Assembly: GCF_003014695.1 (NCBI RefSeq)
Contig: NZ_PYAS01000002.1
Coordinates: 558,001 to 622,000 of the forward strand
Length of the DNA stretch: 64,000 bases
Source: Dyadobacter jiangsuensis
GTDB taxonomy: Bacteria; Bacteroidota; Bacteroidia; Cytophagales; Spirosomataceae
Direction of reading: 5' to 3'
The notes beneath the pieces were generated by a model. The model was not told the DNA's origin. It made no database searches and worked only from the letters and a program-made list of their open reading frames with translations. Below are positions 54,701-63,592 of the stretch, piece after piece (positions within the stretch are counted from its first letter, which is position 1; each line of letters opens with the position of its first letter). A program made the position numbers and the translations under genes.

Positions 54701-55952
54701 TCCGGCTTGTCAATGCGCGGGATTCTTTGGCTTCAAACCAGTTGAAATTCCAGCCGCCCTTTGTGGCGAAGACCCTTAGTCTCTGGTTTCCGGCGGGGAG
54801 CGACGCCAGCATGCTGACAGTCTTCCAGCCCTGCATACCACCTGTTTGTGGCAGCAAAATACTGCCTAGCTCTGCGCCGTCGCTGTTTTTTAGGGCGAGC
54901 GTGGCTTCGGGGCTGTATCCGTTTGCAATGCGGTAGTTGAATGTGAAAATGCCAGCCGCAGGAACATGTACATCATACTCCATCCAGCTGTTGTCCTGGA
55001 TCCACTCTACGTTCTGGCCACCGTCGGTATCCTCCGTATTTTGAAGCTGTACGCTGTAAGAATCGTTAAAACTTTCCGCTTCGACTTTCGCAGGCAGGAT
55101 TGTGCCCGTAATGCGCGCGCTCGCCGAAACAAATGAAAACCAGTTGAAATTGAATGCACCGCTTCTCGCAAAAAGCCGGATGACCTGGCTTCCAGCCGGC
55201 AGGGGAACGGTAGCATTGATCGTCACCCAGTTTTGCCAGCCACCTGTTTGGGGTACATTTACCTGGCCCAGCACAGTACCTGCCGCATTCTGTATTTCGA
55301 TAACGCCGTTTCCATATGCATTGGCAACCCGGAATTGCATTTCATAATCCCGCGCATTCGGGAGGCTGATGTTATAGTCCATCCAGTCATTATCGTCGAT
55401 ATAGCCGACATTCAGACCACCTCCCTCGTCACCCGTGGCTTCGGTACGCACCTCGTACATGGCATCAAAGCTTTCTGCTTCAACTTTTCCCGCCGATATT
55501 GAGCGTGAGATGTTTACCTCGAACCAGTTGAAGTTCCAGCCGCCTTTTTCGGCAAAAATGCGAATTACTTGGTTTCCTTGTGGAAGTAATGCGATGAACG
55601 ACACCGTTTGCCAGCCTTGCATTCCGCCGGTTTGCGGAAGCACGACCCGGCCGAGTGAGGCGCCGCTCGCCGATTTCAGAACCAGCGTTGCTTCGGGACT
55701 GTAACCGTTCGCAATGCGGAACCTGAACGTGTAGTAGCCCGCCGACGGCGCCTGGACAGCATAGTCCATCCAGCTTCCATCCTGAATCCAGCCAACATTC
55801 TGGCCTCCGTCGACGTCAGAAGTGTTTTCAGTGCCAACGGCGTTCATTGCCGTGAATTCCTCTGCTTCGATCTTTCCGGGGAGTAGCTTACTTGACTGTG
55901 CCTGAATAGAGAAGGAGAGGAGTAAAAAACAGAGTGTAAAAATTTTAGCCAT
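51777..55952 (-). CDS. T9SS-exported glycoside hydrolase with four CBM6-like domains
   Basis: 1,391 residues. Signal peptide (1-19); four CBM6-type carbohydrate-binding domains to about 541; an Ig-like region to about 630; a discoidin-like strand-rich domain to about 795; a catalytic (beta/alpha)8 domain to about 1,234 with candidate acid/base Glu in KYIECDNERD and nucleophile Glu in IWNTEAGYD, as in clan GH-A; and a type IX sorting domain from about 1,312 (VYPNPTSDFVSIDL). It is probably a secreted or surface polysaccharide hydrolase handled by the SprA translocon. The CBMs alternate in two subtypes (1 and 3; 2 and 4). Confidence 0.88.
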   Translation of the reverse strand: MAKIFTLCFLLLSFSIQAQSSKLLPGKIEAEEFTAMNAVGTENTSDVDGGQNVGWIQDGSWMDYAVQAPSAGYYTFRFRIANGYSPEATLVLKSASGASLGRVVLPQTGGMQGWQTVSFIALLPQGNQVIRIFAEKGGWNFNWFEVNISRSISAGKVEAESFDAMYEVRTEATGDEGGGLNVGYIDDNDWMDYNISLPNARDYEMQFRVANAYGNGVIEIQNAAGTVLGQVNVPQTGGWQNWVTINATVPLPAGSQVIRLFARSGAFNFNWFSFVSASARITGTILPAKVEAESFNDSYSVQLQNTEDTDGGQNVEWIQDNSWMEYDVHVPAAGIFTFNYRIANGYSPEATLALKNSDGAELGSILLPQTGGMQGWKTVSMLASLPAGNQRLRVFATKGGWNFNWFEAKESRALTSRIEAETFDVASDVRTETTGDVDGNINVNYIDDNDWMDYNVNVPTAGTYTINFRVANQWGNGNIQFKNTNGTVLGSVDVPQTGGWQNYTTVRKTVQLEAGSQVFRIFANRGAFNFNWFEVIPGSVQGQSVITFEAISDKNLTDASFNLTASSTNPETPVQFTSSNSSIVSVSNATGIWKATIHTAGQVTITASQAGNNNYLTADNVARTFTVSDNSNPNNPALGTKIPIDPKRWYQLTNAANGLDGLFDGNTQENVLTGWGKVINNYEAYYPLKEGEQITLNGVKFFDFTGTAQDFPLVLSVINDQWERIPVATFTGEIYNGWVGPYPDRQLSGDAQFKLDQPMSNIRYLVMTMSNTLPTEIEFYGSYTPGTETQKPARTKHITLNDMLGVNGYEWYFQDGAHTESLVESKVQVAKSFTGLRHYMDWEKLESSEGVYSYNPTLSGSWNYDLIYQRCKQEGIEVLACLKTQPAWMRETYPEDQRDPENVPVRFGKNFADPLSYIEQAKVAFQYAARYGSNTNVNPSLLSVSTTPRWTNDPVNEVKIGLNLIKYIECDNERDKWWKGRKGYQTAREYAANMSAFYDGHKNTMGAGVGVKNADPNMKVVIAGLVTGPDFVKGMVDWCKEFRGYNADGTVNLCWDVVNFHLYTDNASSSQSGTSTRGAAPEVTNAKQILENFVKVTRELSNDLPIWNTEAGYDVHQDSPLKAIPIGNKSALQTQADWILRTSLFTARNGVEKLFFYQMYDDNGGGGMFASAGFVNNDQTRRPSADYFLQTQKLFGQYEYKETIHNDPIVDRYELNGKSLFILTVPDEVGRTAEYTVNLNQAGVARIYTPTAGADNMAMTELPIVDGKVTVTAGETPIFVLAADGQNARQAAVEMAVPVAKEEVSLHAEAKVYPNPTSDFVSIDLANEKTGQIEIRIFDAKSGTLYKNTQVNKTATKFSHQLNIMHLPASVCIVEIKQGNERAFRKIAKLN

Positions 55953-56097
55953 TCGTCGGGTCTACAAAGAAATTTGAGTGAAGATACAACGAATTTAATT
56001 TCGGCTACAATTTTTGTAGTAGTTTTTGTGACGGCAATATGAAAGATAACTGCTTTGTTATGAAAAACTTTAAAATAATACACTTTGCAAAAATCGG

Positions 56098-56358
56098 TTA
56101 CTTAAATGCCGGTATACCAGGCTCTTCCCCCGGCAGTGGTTCTACTTCGGGGACCACGGGCTCTACCGGCGGCAGCTCTGGCTGCGGCTCTACCGGCGGA
56201 GTCTCCGGTTCCTTCTCATAAGGCGGGGTTTCCTCCGGTATATCGGGAGAAGGTACCTCCGGCCGGGGATCGAATGGAGGTGTTTCGCGCGGATCACCGG
56301 GATCGCCGCCGCCATCCATAGCGCCCAGGAATTCGTTTGCCAATTGATAAATATCCAT
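56098..56358 (-). CDS. Small Pro/Glu-rich protein, hypothetical
   Basis: 86 residues from 56358 (MDIYQLANEFLGAMDGGGDP). From residue 20 on it is nearly all Pro, Glu, Val and Asp (for example EETPPYEKEPETPPVEPQPE). No signal peptide or domain is seen. It could be a disordered linker-like or surface protein. A longer form from 56463 is possible but adds nothing recognisable. Confidence 0.55.
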   Translation of the reverse strand: MDIYQLANEFLGAMDGGGDPGDPRETPPFDPRPEVPSPDIPEETPPYEKEPETPPVEPQPELPPVEPVVPEVEPLPGEEPGIPAFK

Positions 56359-56519
56359 GATTTCCAGTTTTTTTGATGAAATGATTGTCAATCCATTACT
56401 AAAATAACTATGCCGGAAGGTAAATGACTCGCTGTTTTTTGTGCCTGATAATGTACAATTCATATAATAGCACGTTGAAATTTTTATATTTGACCTTCTC
56501 CAAATTCAAATCTAACTAA

Positions 56520-57473
56520 ATGGAACAGCAAGAAACCCGCCAGCTTACCTTTCATGGGGAAGGGGCTAAACTCTTCGGAATTTACATCGTCAATATTCTT
56601 TTGACTATCGTGACGTTCGGGCTTTATTACCCTTGGGCAAGGGCCGCATTGTTGAAATACATGTATGAAGAATCCGAGTTCGAAGGAAGCCGTTTTACAT
56701 TCCATGGCACGGGCAAGGAAATGTTTATCGGTTTCATTAAAGCGATCGGGATTTTCTTGGGGCTCTATGCCATTCTTTTTGGAGGGATATTGTCGCAAAA
56801 TGCGACCCTTATGATGCTGGGCCTCGCTGTTTTCTATATTGGATTACTGTTGTTGATCCCGATCGCCATTCATGGTGCACTTCGATACAGAGCCTCGCGG
56901 TCGTCCTGGCGGGGTATTCATTTTGGCTACCGTGGCGATAGAAAAGAACTGTTGAATACGTTTATAATCGGCAGCATCATTACCCTCGTTACCTTCGGCA
57001 TCTACGGTGCATGGCTTATTATTGAGCTGAGAAAGTATATTTTCAAAAACCTGCGGTTCGGTAATATTACATTTTCATACGAAGGAGAGGGCGGGGCTTT
57101 TTTCTGGCTCAATATAAAGGGGTATTTCCTGACGATCATCACTTTTGGAATTTATGGTTTCTGGTGGGTAAAGGACCTTTTCAACTATTACGTGAATAAT
57201 ATCCGGATGTATCAGGGAGAAACGCGGCTGGCTTTCCGCTCGACGGCCACTGCCGGTGGATATTTCAAGCTCCTGATCGTTAATGTACTCATTGTCGTGT
57301 TGAGCCTTGGTCTGGCCACGCCCTGGGCGATTGTGCGCACGATGCAATTTGTATTCTCAAATATCCATATCGACGGACCACTGGATGTCGATGCGATCAT
57401 TCAAACCGAGGCCGACTATACCGATGCAACCGGTGAAGATCTCGCGGATATGATCGATATTGGGATTGTTTAA
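56520..57473 (+). CDS. DUF898 (YjgN) family membrane protein
   Basis: 317 residues with about eight membrane segments in repeated units: FHGEGAKLFGIYIVNILLTI, FHGTGKEMFIGFIKAIGIF and FSYEGEGGAFFWLNIKGYFL. Each starts with an F-x-G-x-G-type motif, as in YjgN/DUF898. Role unknown. The M48 protease gene starts 17 bases later, the usual partner arrangement in this family. Confidence 0.9.
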   Translation: MEQQETRQLTFHGEGAKLFGIYIVNILLTIVTFGLYYPWARAALLKYMYEESEFEGSRFTFHGTGKEMFIGFIKAIGIFLGLYAILFGGILSQNATLMMLGLAVFYIGLLLLIPIAIHGALRYRASRSSWRGIHFGYRGDRKELLNTFIIGSIITLVTFGIYGAWLIIELRKYIFKNLRFGNITFSYEGEGGAFFWLNIKGYFLTIITFGIYGFWWVKDLFNYYVNNIRMYQGETRLAFRSTATAGGYFKLLIVNVLIVVLSLGLATPWAIVRTMQFVFSNIHIDGPLDVDAIIQTEADYTDATGEDLADMIDIGIV

Positions 57474-57490
57474 CTGACCTTTAGGCCTTC

Positions 57491-58576
57491 ATGTACAATT
57501 TTAGTGTCCGTTATCACGACGGTCGGCTGTCCATCGCGCACGACGCGACGCTTACGCTCATGCCGGATCACTGGCTTATCCATTATCGTGATCCCTCGGG
57601 CGAGCTCGTTTCGGCGCGGTGGGCATTGCACAGCATCGTGACAGACGAGAATTTCAGTAACCTCTTCATCTTCCGGTACGGCGAATTCCCGCAGCAAACC
57701 ATTGAATGCAAGGACGATCGTTTACCCGAAACGTTAAAAAAGCGTTACTCGGAAAAGGTATTTTTTAAAAGGCGTATCACGGATATTTTCAAGCTGAATA
57801 ATACCACCATCGTAGGCGTGGCTTTGGCAGTACTCGCGTTGATGGGTCTGGGGTACTGGTTCGGGCTTCCGTGGTTGGCAGGGGCTGTTGCGTCGCGTTT
57901 TCCTGTCAGTACGGAAGTGCAGATGGGCGACACGATGTACGAGAACATGATCCGGGCTTATGACGTGGATGAGCGCTTGACGGCCGTCACCAGTGACTTT
58001 GCGAAAGCTATTGATTTTAAAACGCATTACCCTATACGTATCACCGTCGTAAAGAACAAGGAAGTCAATGCATTTGCCTTGCCTGGCGGGCGCATTGTGG
58101 TATTCGACGGCATTCTCCGGAAAATGCATACGAAGGAAGAGCTTGCCGCATTGCTGGCGCACGAAGTCTCGCATGTGCATTACCGGCACTCGCTGCGTAA
58201 CATTTTCCGAAGCCTGGGCGGCTACTTGTTCATTTCGCTGTTGTTAAACGATGTCAACGGCGTCGTCACCGTCCTGGCCGACAACTCCAACACCCTTGCA
58301 AACCTGACCTACTCACGCGAGCTGGAAACCGAAGCCGACAGCAAAGGAATGGCGATTTTCAAGGCAAACGGGCTGGATTTGAAAGGATTTGTGGATTTGT
58401 TTACCGTGCTTAAAGGTGAACATGGAGATGTGGAGGCTTTGAAGTTGCTGAGTACGCACCCGTTGACGGAAGATCGGCTGCGGGCGGCGGCGGCGATGGT
58501 GAAGGGGCAGGGGGCTGTGAGGGACGATGGTGATTTGGAGAGGAAGTGGGAGGTGATTGAGAATGAGTTGAAATGA
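57491..58576 (+). CDS. M48 family metalloprotease
   Basis: 361 residues. An N-terminal domain of about 100 residues, then a membrane helix near 107-125 and the M48 peptidase: LLAHEVSHVHYRHSLRN with zinc ligands His224 and His228, and ELETEADSKGMAIF with the third ligand Glu. HPLTEDRLRAAA completes the fold. It resembles periplasmic or membrane BepA/HtpX-like proteases. It forms a unit with the DUF898 gene and ends in a terminator. Confidence 0.92.
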   Translation: MYNFSVRYHDGRLSIAHDATLTLMPDHWLIHYRDPSGELVSARWALHSIVTDENFSNLFIFRYGEFPQQTIECKDDRLPETLKKRYSEKVFFKRRITDIFKLNNTTIVGVALAVLALMGLGYWFGLPWLAGAVASRFPVSTEVQMGDTMYENMIRAYDVDERLTAVTSDFAKAIDFKTHYPIRITVVKNKEVNAFALPGGRIVVFDGILRKMHTKEELAALLAHEVSHVHYRHSLRNIFRSLGGYLFISLLLNDVNGVVTVLADNSNTLANLTYSRELETEADSKGMAIFKANGLDLKGFVDLFTVLKGEHGDVEALKLLSTHPLTEDRLRAAAAMVKGQGAVRDDGDLERKWEVIENELK

Positions 58577-58607
58577 AATCGGGCCGTTGGTGAGACGGCC
58601 CGATTTT
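58576..58607 (+). terminator. Terminator after the M48 gene
   Basis: AAATCGGGCCGT (58576-58587) and ACGGCCCGATTTT (58595-58607) with a seven-base loop and a T-run. Likely also used by the convergent lipoprotein gene. Confidence 0.8.
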
Positions 58608-58619
58608 AAGATAAGGGTC

Positions 58620-59459
58620 TTACAGCCCAGGCCAGGCGGTCACGTAGCTTAGACTGTCCGTTGAGATGTCAAAAGCAGGCTCATATATGCTGGCATAATA
58701 TGTGTCAGTCCTTGTTGTTACGTATCCGTCAGCATTCAGGGTGTAGGTATAGTTGTTGGAAGATGCCGTTCCATCTAAATAATCCGTAATAACTGTCTGG
58801 ACCAGCTTGTCGCTTAATGTTCCAAAGATTCGTAGATATTTATCCAGCTGAGTGTGATAGGGATTCAGAAAGTATTTGTCCTGAAATGCAGAATAGCTGA
58901 ACTTGTATTCCATAAACGGGCCTGACTCGCCGATATATGTGATCTTATCAAGCCGTTGGGTGTTTGGTAAGGTTGTCTTGTAGGAAAACTGTTGTGTGAG
59001 AACGTGCGCCCCGAAGTGCCTTTTAATTTCAATCAATGATCCTTGTGAATTGTATTTGTATTCATAAGTAAATTTAGAAGTCAAATCCTTGCTTGCCACA
59101 CATCGCCCATTTACTATGTGATATGTTTTATGGTTTGTGAGCTTGTTGTTTACTTTGGCGTATTTCTTGCTTGTAATCCACAAGTCGCCCGAACCATCAT
59201 CGTAGGAGTATTCAGTGTAATCGTAAGAACCATATACCTTCCATAATTTACCCGCGAATTTTCCGAATTTTAAATATTGCAACGAATTCTCTCCATCTTT
59301 TACTAAAAACACATCCGCCGTTATTTTTGCATTTTTATTATTGTTTATGCTACTTGCGGCGTTGGGAGAAGGAGCGAGAGGATCATTTTGGCACCCGGTT
59401 AATAATGCGTCCAATGCTAACCCTTTCAGTGCCTTACCTGCTGTTTGAAATGAATTCAT
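58620..59459 (-). CDS. Lipoprotein, paralog family member 1
   Basis: 279 residues from 59459. The signal ends ALDALLTGCQND with lipobox Cys. The shared family layout follows: an NAK(I/T) linker, VKDGENSLQYLKFGKFAGKL, TEYSYDDGSGDLWITSKKY, VNGRCVAS, then strand-rich repeats and a C-terminal YTYTLNADGYVTTRT. Strongly similar to the gene at 59655 and more distantly to those at 60661 and 62518. No catalytic motif; the beta-strand repeats resemble YD/RHS-like or DUF4595-type proteins. Confidence 0.75.
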   Translation of the reverse strand: MNSFQTAGKALKGLALDALLTGCQNDPLAPSPNAASSINNNKNAKITADVFLVKDGENSLQYLKFGKFAGKLWKVYGSYDYTEYSYDDGSGDLWITSKKYAKVNNKLTNHKTYHIVNGRCVASKDLTSKFTYEYKYNSQGSLIEIKRHFGAHVLTQQFSYKTTLPNTQRLDKITYIGESGPFMEYKFSYSAFQDKYFLNPYHTQLDKYLRIFGTLSDKLVQTVITDYLDGTASSNNYTYTLNADGYVTTRTDTYYASIYEPAFDISTDSLSYVTAWPGL

Positions 59460-59604
59460 GATTTTAGCTATTAATAGGTTGAATGAAAATAAAATCATTT
59501 CAAACTTAGCAGGAAGTGTAAAGCGCTGAAAATTCGATTGCCTAACGGCGTGGATTGATAAGTATTTGGTTGAAGACTTGGAGCTATTGTGGCCTTTGGA
59601 AATA

Positions 59605-59637
59605 AAAAACCGGCAGTCAGATAGACTGCCGGTTTTA
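59605..59637 (-). terminator. Terminator after lipoprotein paralog 2
   Basis: AAAACCGGCAGTC (59607-59619) and GACTGCCGGTTTT (59624-59636), four-base loop, with a T-run on the minus strand. Positioned 18 bases after the paralog 2 stop. Confidence 0.82.
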
Positions 59638-59654
59638 AGTGAATCAACACTATA

Positions 59655-60527
59655 CTAAATTCCACCCCAGTTTGTGGAATAATCTAGCCCACTGTAAAAA
59701 CTCTGTTTTCCTGCTTCATATCCATAGCCAAGTGGAAAAAACTCTTTATTTCTTCCAATTGCATATCCATCCGCATTAAGGCTATAAAAATATCGATAAT
59801 ATGGCTTGGCCTGATTGGTGTAAGGAAGAGGCGTTATCTGTACTTGTTGGATAAGGACATCGCTAAACTTGGTAAAATAGGGTAAGTATCTATCCAATCC
59901 AAGGTGTTCGCTGTTCAAGTGATACTTGTCTTTCTTTTCTGCGATGAGACCGTAAGTATAAGTGAAATTGACTTGCTGATATGCTCCGGTCGGCGTGGAG
60001 AATACAACTTGTTTTAGACGCTCGGTACCTGTGGCTGAATTATAATCGTATGTGAATACCCGTTTCTGCGTAAGTGCCCCGGATGACAAATTGATCTCGT
60101 TCAACCGGCCAACTTCATTGTATACAAACTGTGATGTCCAATTGGTGCTGACATTAATGCTGGTGATACAGCGCCCGTTCACAATCTTGTATTTTATCTC
60201 TTCTACCAATGCGTTAGTGTTTTTGTTGTACCGTTTGCTGGTAACCCAAAGGTCGCCGGTGCTGTCGTCGTAGGAATACTGGGTATAATAGGCGGTTTCC
60301 GAAACTTTGGAAAGTTTGCCGGTAAAGCGCCCTTGTTTGACATATTGCACTATGGTCGTGCCGTCTTTGACGAGCTTTAACTCAGCATTAATTTTTGCAT
60401 TCTGATCGTCGGCGGTCACTCCGATGGTTTCCTGAGGCGACAGTAGGTCGTCGTTCTGGCAGCCGGTTAATAGTGTGCCGAGCAGTAATACCTTTAATAA
60501 ATTTCCAGGGATGTGTAATTTTTTCAT
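59655..60527 (-). CDS. Lipoprotein, paralog family member 2
   Basis: 290 residues. Lipobox LLGTLLTGCQND. Closest to member 1: DLWVTSKRY, IVNGRCITS, then a YD-type run of strands and FYSLNADGYAIGRN near the end. The Arg-Cys pair of GRC is kept in all four paralogs. No function can be assigned. It has a terminator behind it and appears to be its own unit. Confidence 0.78.
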   Translation of the reverse strand: MKKLHIPGNLLKVLLLGTLLTGCQNDDLLSPQETIGVTADDQNAKINAELKLVKDGTTIVQYVKQGRFTGKLSKVSETAYYTQYSYDDSTGDLWVTSKRYNKNTNALVEEIKYKIVNGRCITSINVSTNWTSQFVYNEVGRLNEINLSSGALTQKRVFTYDYNSATGTERLKQVVFSTPTGAYQQVNFTYTYGLIAEKKDKYHLNSEHLGLDRYLPYFTKFSDVLIQQVQITPLPYTNQAKPYYRYFYSLNADGYAIGRNKEFFPLGYGYEAGKQSFYSGLDYSTNWGGI

Positions 60528-60660
60528 AACGTTTTTATTAAATGTGTGAAATTGATAGAACTCGATTGGAAATAGATAGTCGTGGCGAACACCTTGGAAA
60601 TTGGATAGTGAGTGGCTGAAACGGATAATTGGCGATTAGACGGAAGTCATTAGGCCTTTG

Positions 60661-61500
60661 TTACAACTTGGGAGTGGTATATGTGCGGCTGGTGACAGTA
60701 GTCATACCGTTCATACTGTTTGTTGAGTTGATTGTCTTGGCATACCCGTCGGCATTGAAGAGATATGTCAAACTGTATCCTGGGAATGGATCCCCATTCC
60801 ACGGTAAATTTTTTGTAGACTCAAAGGTGGGTAAATAGGAGTGAAATGTTCCGAAAATAGGCAGGTATTTGCTGGTTACTCCAAGCGCGTCCGGATTGGT
60901 TGGGTACTTGTTTTGCATGGGATTTCCACCTTGGACTATATAGCTGAAAATAACTTCTTTTGTAGCTGCATTCGACTGATTGAAGAAATTGACGCTTTTT
61001 AATGCTGTTGTGGTGCCCTGTTCGTATCCAAACTCCATTCGCTCATTCGGATTCGCTTTGTTATAAGCTTTTATCAATCTGCTGAGTTGCCCATACTCGT
61101 ATTTAAAGGATTTATTAGTTTCGGTGCTTAGACTTTCCATGCAGCGTCCCAAACCATCGAGTTGATAGGTGACCTGATAAATCATCGCATTCGTGAAACT
61201 ATTTCTTCGTTGTGCGATGATTGTTGATCCGTCGTATTTGTAATCTGTGTATACATTCTCGATTGTATTTGTTAGCTTTTTAAGCTTTCCTCGATTTACA
61301 TCATAGTCTCCGTAATACTCCAATTCATTTGCACCTTCTTTTAATAATTGAGGTGTAAAAATAGTTTTAGCATTTCGATCCTCTGATGTAATAACAGTTT
61401 GTATATTTTGTGTTGCCAGTTCTTCATTTTGGCAGTTGGAAAGCATAGCAATTAATGCTAATCCTTTCAGCAGATTTCCGTTTAACGTAATTCTTTTCAT
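60661..61500 (-). CDS. Lipoprotein, paralog family member 3
   Basis: 279 residues. Lipobox ALIAMLSNCQNE. Family layout with LLKEGANELEYYGDYDVNRG, LDGLGRCMESL, YEYGQLSRLIKAYNKANPNE and YLFNADGYAKTIN near the end. It is closer to member 4 (which also has YNKDNPNEQR) than to members 1 and 2, so two pairs of subtypes exist. Confidence 0.78.
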   Translation of the reverse strand: MKRITLNGNLLKGLALIAMLSNCQNEELATQNIQTVITSEDRNAKTIFTPQLLKEGANELEYYGDYDVNRGKLKKLTNTIENVYTDYKYDGSTIIAQRRNSFTNAMIYQVTYQLDGLGRCMESLSTETNKSFKYEYGQLSRLIKAYNKANPNERMEFGYEQGTTTALKSVNFFNQSNAATKEVIFSYIVQGGNPMQNKYPTNPDALGVTSKYLPIFGTFHSYLPTFESTKNLPWNGDPFPGYSLTYLFNADGYAKTINSTNSMNGMTTVTSRTYTTPKL

Positions 61501-61667
61501 AACGTTTCGTGATTAAATGGTAGACAAATTGATTATGTCGATTCAAACTTAATTTGCTTGTAGAAGTCGCCGGAAATCCGATGCGTGAATGGCAGTGTTG
61601 AATGTGTAGCCGGTTTAGAGCTTGCTTATGGCATCGTTTTTGTGGCGTTCTTTCAAAACTTAATCCT

Positions 61668-62459
61668 ATGAAAACACTAAGCGCTGACGGGCAGCAGAAA
61701 GTGGATGAGATCGCTGCCCGATATAACTTGAAGGCCGAGACGGTGGAGTCGCTTTTGAAGGCGATTATCCGTGGCAATGGTACGATGGCCCAGTTCAACC
61801 TGCCGGAACTCGGGGGACAGGGGCAATGGATGAGCGGGGGCATGACAATGGTGGGCGATATGTTCAACAGCTCGCTCCGCGGCACCGTCGACAAACTATG
61901 CAACGAACTCGCGAAACTGGCGACCAGCACGGTGCTTTTCGAGCACAATGATGATCCTGCGAACGTCATTCCCGCACGCGGGGATGTGTCTGCCGGCACG
62001 GGCGCCAGTTTTTTTAGCAAACCCAGCAGTTCCTGGCCGGCGATTTTCGGCGAGCCTACTTCGAGCGGTTCGCAGAATAATTTTCGGTATGCCTATTTCG
62101 CGCCGGTGCACCGGCTGGTGATCGAGGATGGTGGCAAAAGGACGATCTACGATACCAAACACCATCAGATTACCGGCGTCTCACAGCAGCAAGGTTCCGA
62201 TAGTCTGTACCGTTTTACAAGCCAGGAGGGCGTTGTTGATTTAAACTCCCTGGAAAAGGTTTCGGACCCGGATCGGCAACAGCCAACGCCCGAAATTTTG
62301 TATGATCTGACGGAGAATGCGAACCTCCGATCACAGGATAAAAGTCCCGAAGATATAATCCTTGCAACGATTGAAAAGTTGAATGTACTTTTTGAACGAG
62401 GGCAGATTACCGAGGAGGAATTTAAGGCGAAGAAGAAAGAGTTGCTGGAAAGAATATAG
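61668..62459 (+). CDS. SHOCT domain protein
   Basis: 263 residues from 61668 (MKTLSADGQQKVDEIAARYN). The C-terminus carries a SHOCT domain (TIEKLNVLFERGQITEEEFK). The N-terminal 60 residues are a helical unit (VESLLKAIIRGNGTMAQFN), and a Gly/Ser-rich middle precedes a small strand domain (APVHRLVIEDGGKRTIY). No signal peptide. It is inserted between lipoprotein paralogs 3 and 4, on the other strand. Confidence 0.82.
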   Translation: MKTLSADGQQKVDEIAARYNLKAETVESLLKAIIRGNGTMAQFNLPELGGQGQWMSGGMTMVGDMFNSSLRGTVDKLCNELAKLATSTVLFEHNDDPANVIPARGDVSAGTGASFFSKPSSSWPAIFGEPTSSGSQNNFRYAYFAPVHRLVIEDGGKRTIYDTKHHQITGVSQQQGSDSLYRFTSQEGVVDLNSLEKVSDPDRQQPTPEILYDLTENANLRSQDKSPEDIILATIEKLNVLFERGQITEEEFKAKKKELLERI

Positions 62460-62467
62460 GAAACCTT

Positions 62468-62513
62468 GATGCACTTGTACGGCCCGCGATTATACGGGTC
62501 GTACAAGTGCATC
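62468..62513. terminator. Long inverted repeat between convergent genes
   Basis: GATGCACTTGTACGGCCCG (62468-62486) and CGGGTCGTACAAGTGCATC (62495-62513), 19 pairs with one G-U, eight-base loop. It probably terminates both the SHOCT gene and lipoprotein paralog 4. Confidence 0.75.
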
Positions 62514-62517
62514 GCTG

Positions 62518-63345
62518 CTAAAAGTTATACGTTGGAGCAGAGTATGTTCTGTCGGTCGAGGAGACCTGTGTGCCATAGATTTTCTTCACGGTAATATTTT
62601 TGGCCTTACCTGCATAGTCCAGCGTATAGCTATACAGGTATTGAGTACTGGATAATTTCTGACCGTTCAAAAGGTATTTATCTTCGGTCATCGTTTGAAC
62701 AAGATTGGTACTGAAAATCCCGAAAATCGGCAGATACCTGCTGATTCCGCTCGGGAGTAGATCCGGAGTTACAGGATATTTGTCCGGGATTAGAGCTCCT
62801 GGTGCGCCGTAGGTGAATTTTAATTCCTTGGTTTTTGTGCCCGACCCATCATAGAATGTTACCGTGCTCAGGGATTTTTTCCAGCCACCGGCATCCACTG
62901 CATACTTAAATAGTCTTTGCTCATTCGGATTATCCTTGTTGTACCATTTGGTGAGCTGCCCGCTGGCATTGTATTCGTAGATGTAAGTCTTGTTTGTGAA
63001 AGACTGAACGCAACGTCCGAACGCGTCGAGCGTGTATTTGGTTTCTGATGACAGGTTACCATATTTATACCCTTTGGCCGTAATCAGTTGGGGTGCGTAG
63101 ATGAATTCGGAGTAAGCGTTCGTGTAAATCTCTTTCCATAGAGCGCCTGACCCCTGATAAGACAGATCAACCACACCATCCTTAATTAAAAGACCTGCTG
63201 CCTGCGTAGTTCTCGCGTTGCGGTCGTTGGTTGCCTGCGGCGTCTGCGTTACGGGTATCGCATCGTTTTCAGGCTGGCAAGCTCCCAGTATTCCCGCGAA
63301 TAGAAGTCCATTGGCTGCAATGGCCATGTTTCGAATTAGTTTCAT
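62518..63345 (-). CDS. Lipoprotein, paralog family member 4
   Basis: 275 residues from 63345 (MKLIRNMAIAANGLL). Lipobox AGILGACQPE. Same layout as the other three: LLIKDGVVDLSYQG, LDAFGRCVQSF, YEYNASGQLTKWYNKDNPNE and YSYTLDYAGKAKN. It is nearest to member 3. Unlike the others it is separated from the array by the SHOCT gene. Confidence 0.78.
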   Translation of the reverse strand: MKLIRNMAIAANGLLFAGILGACQPENDAIPVTQTPQATNDRNARTTQAAGLLIKDGVVDLSYQGSGALWKEIYTNAYSEFIYAPQLITAKGYKYGNLSSETKYTLDAFGRCVQSFTNKTYIYEYNASGQLTKWYNKDNPNEQRLFKYAVDAGGWKKSLSTVTFYDGSGTKTKELKFTYGAPGALIPDKYPVTPDLLPSGISRYLPIFGIFSTNLVQTMTEDKYLLNGQKLSSTQYLYSYTLDYAGKAKNITVKKIYGTQVSSTDRTYSAPTYNF

Positions 63346-63592
63346 AAATTTCCTTTTAAGTGTGAATGAACTGATTTTGAACGGGTCCAAACATAAGACG
63401 CCTTCGAAATTCCGGGAAAAGCGATGGGCAAATGGCGGGGCTTGAAAAACCTTCGGTCAAATCGTTGTCGACGGGAGCCGTGGATTTCGCAGGAGGTATT
63501 TTTGCAAACCACACAACATTTGCGAGTTTTGCCTTGTTTATAAGTGGCCGGCTCCATATTAATTCGATTGACCGGGCGTATTAATAGCACTC

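Noticed and set aside
54300..55900. Repeated DNA blocks considered as a mobile or tandem DNA repeat
   Set aside because: They are explained by the four homologous CBM6 domains of one long protein.
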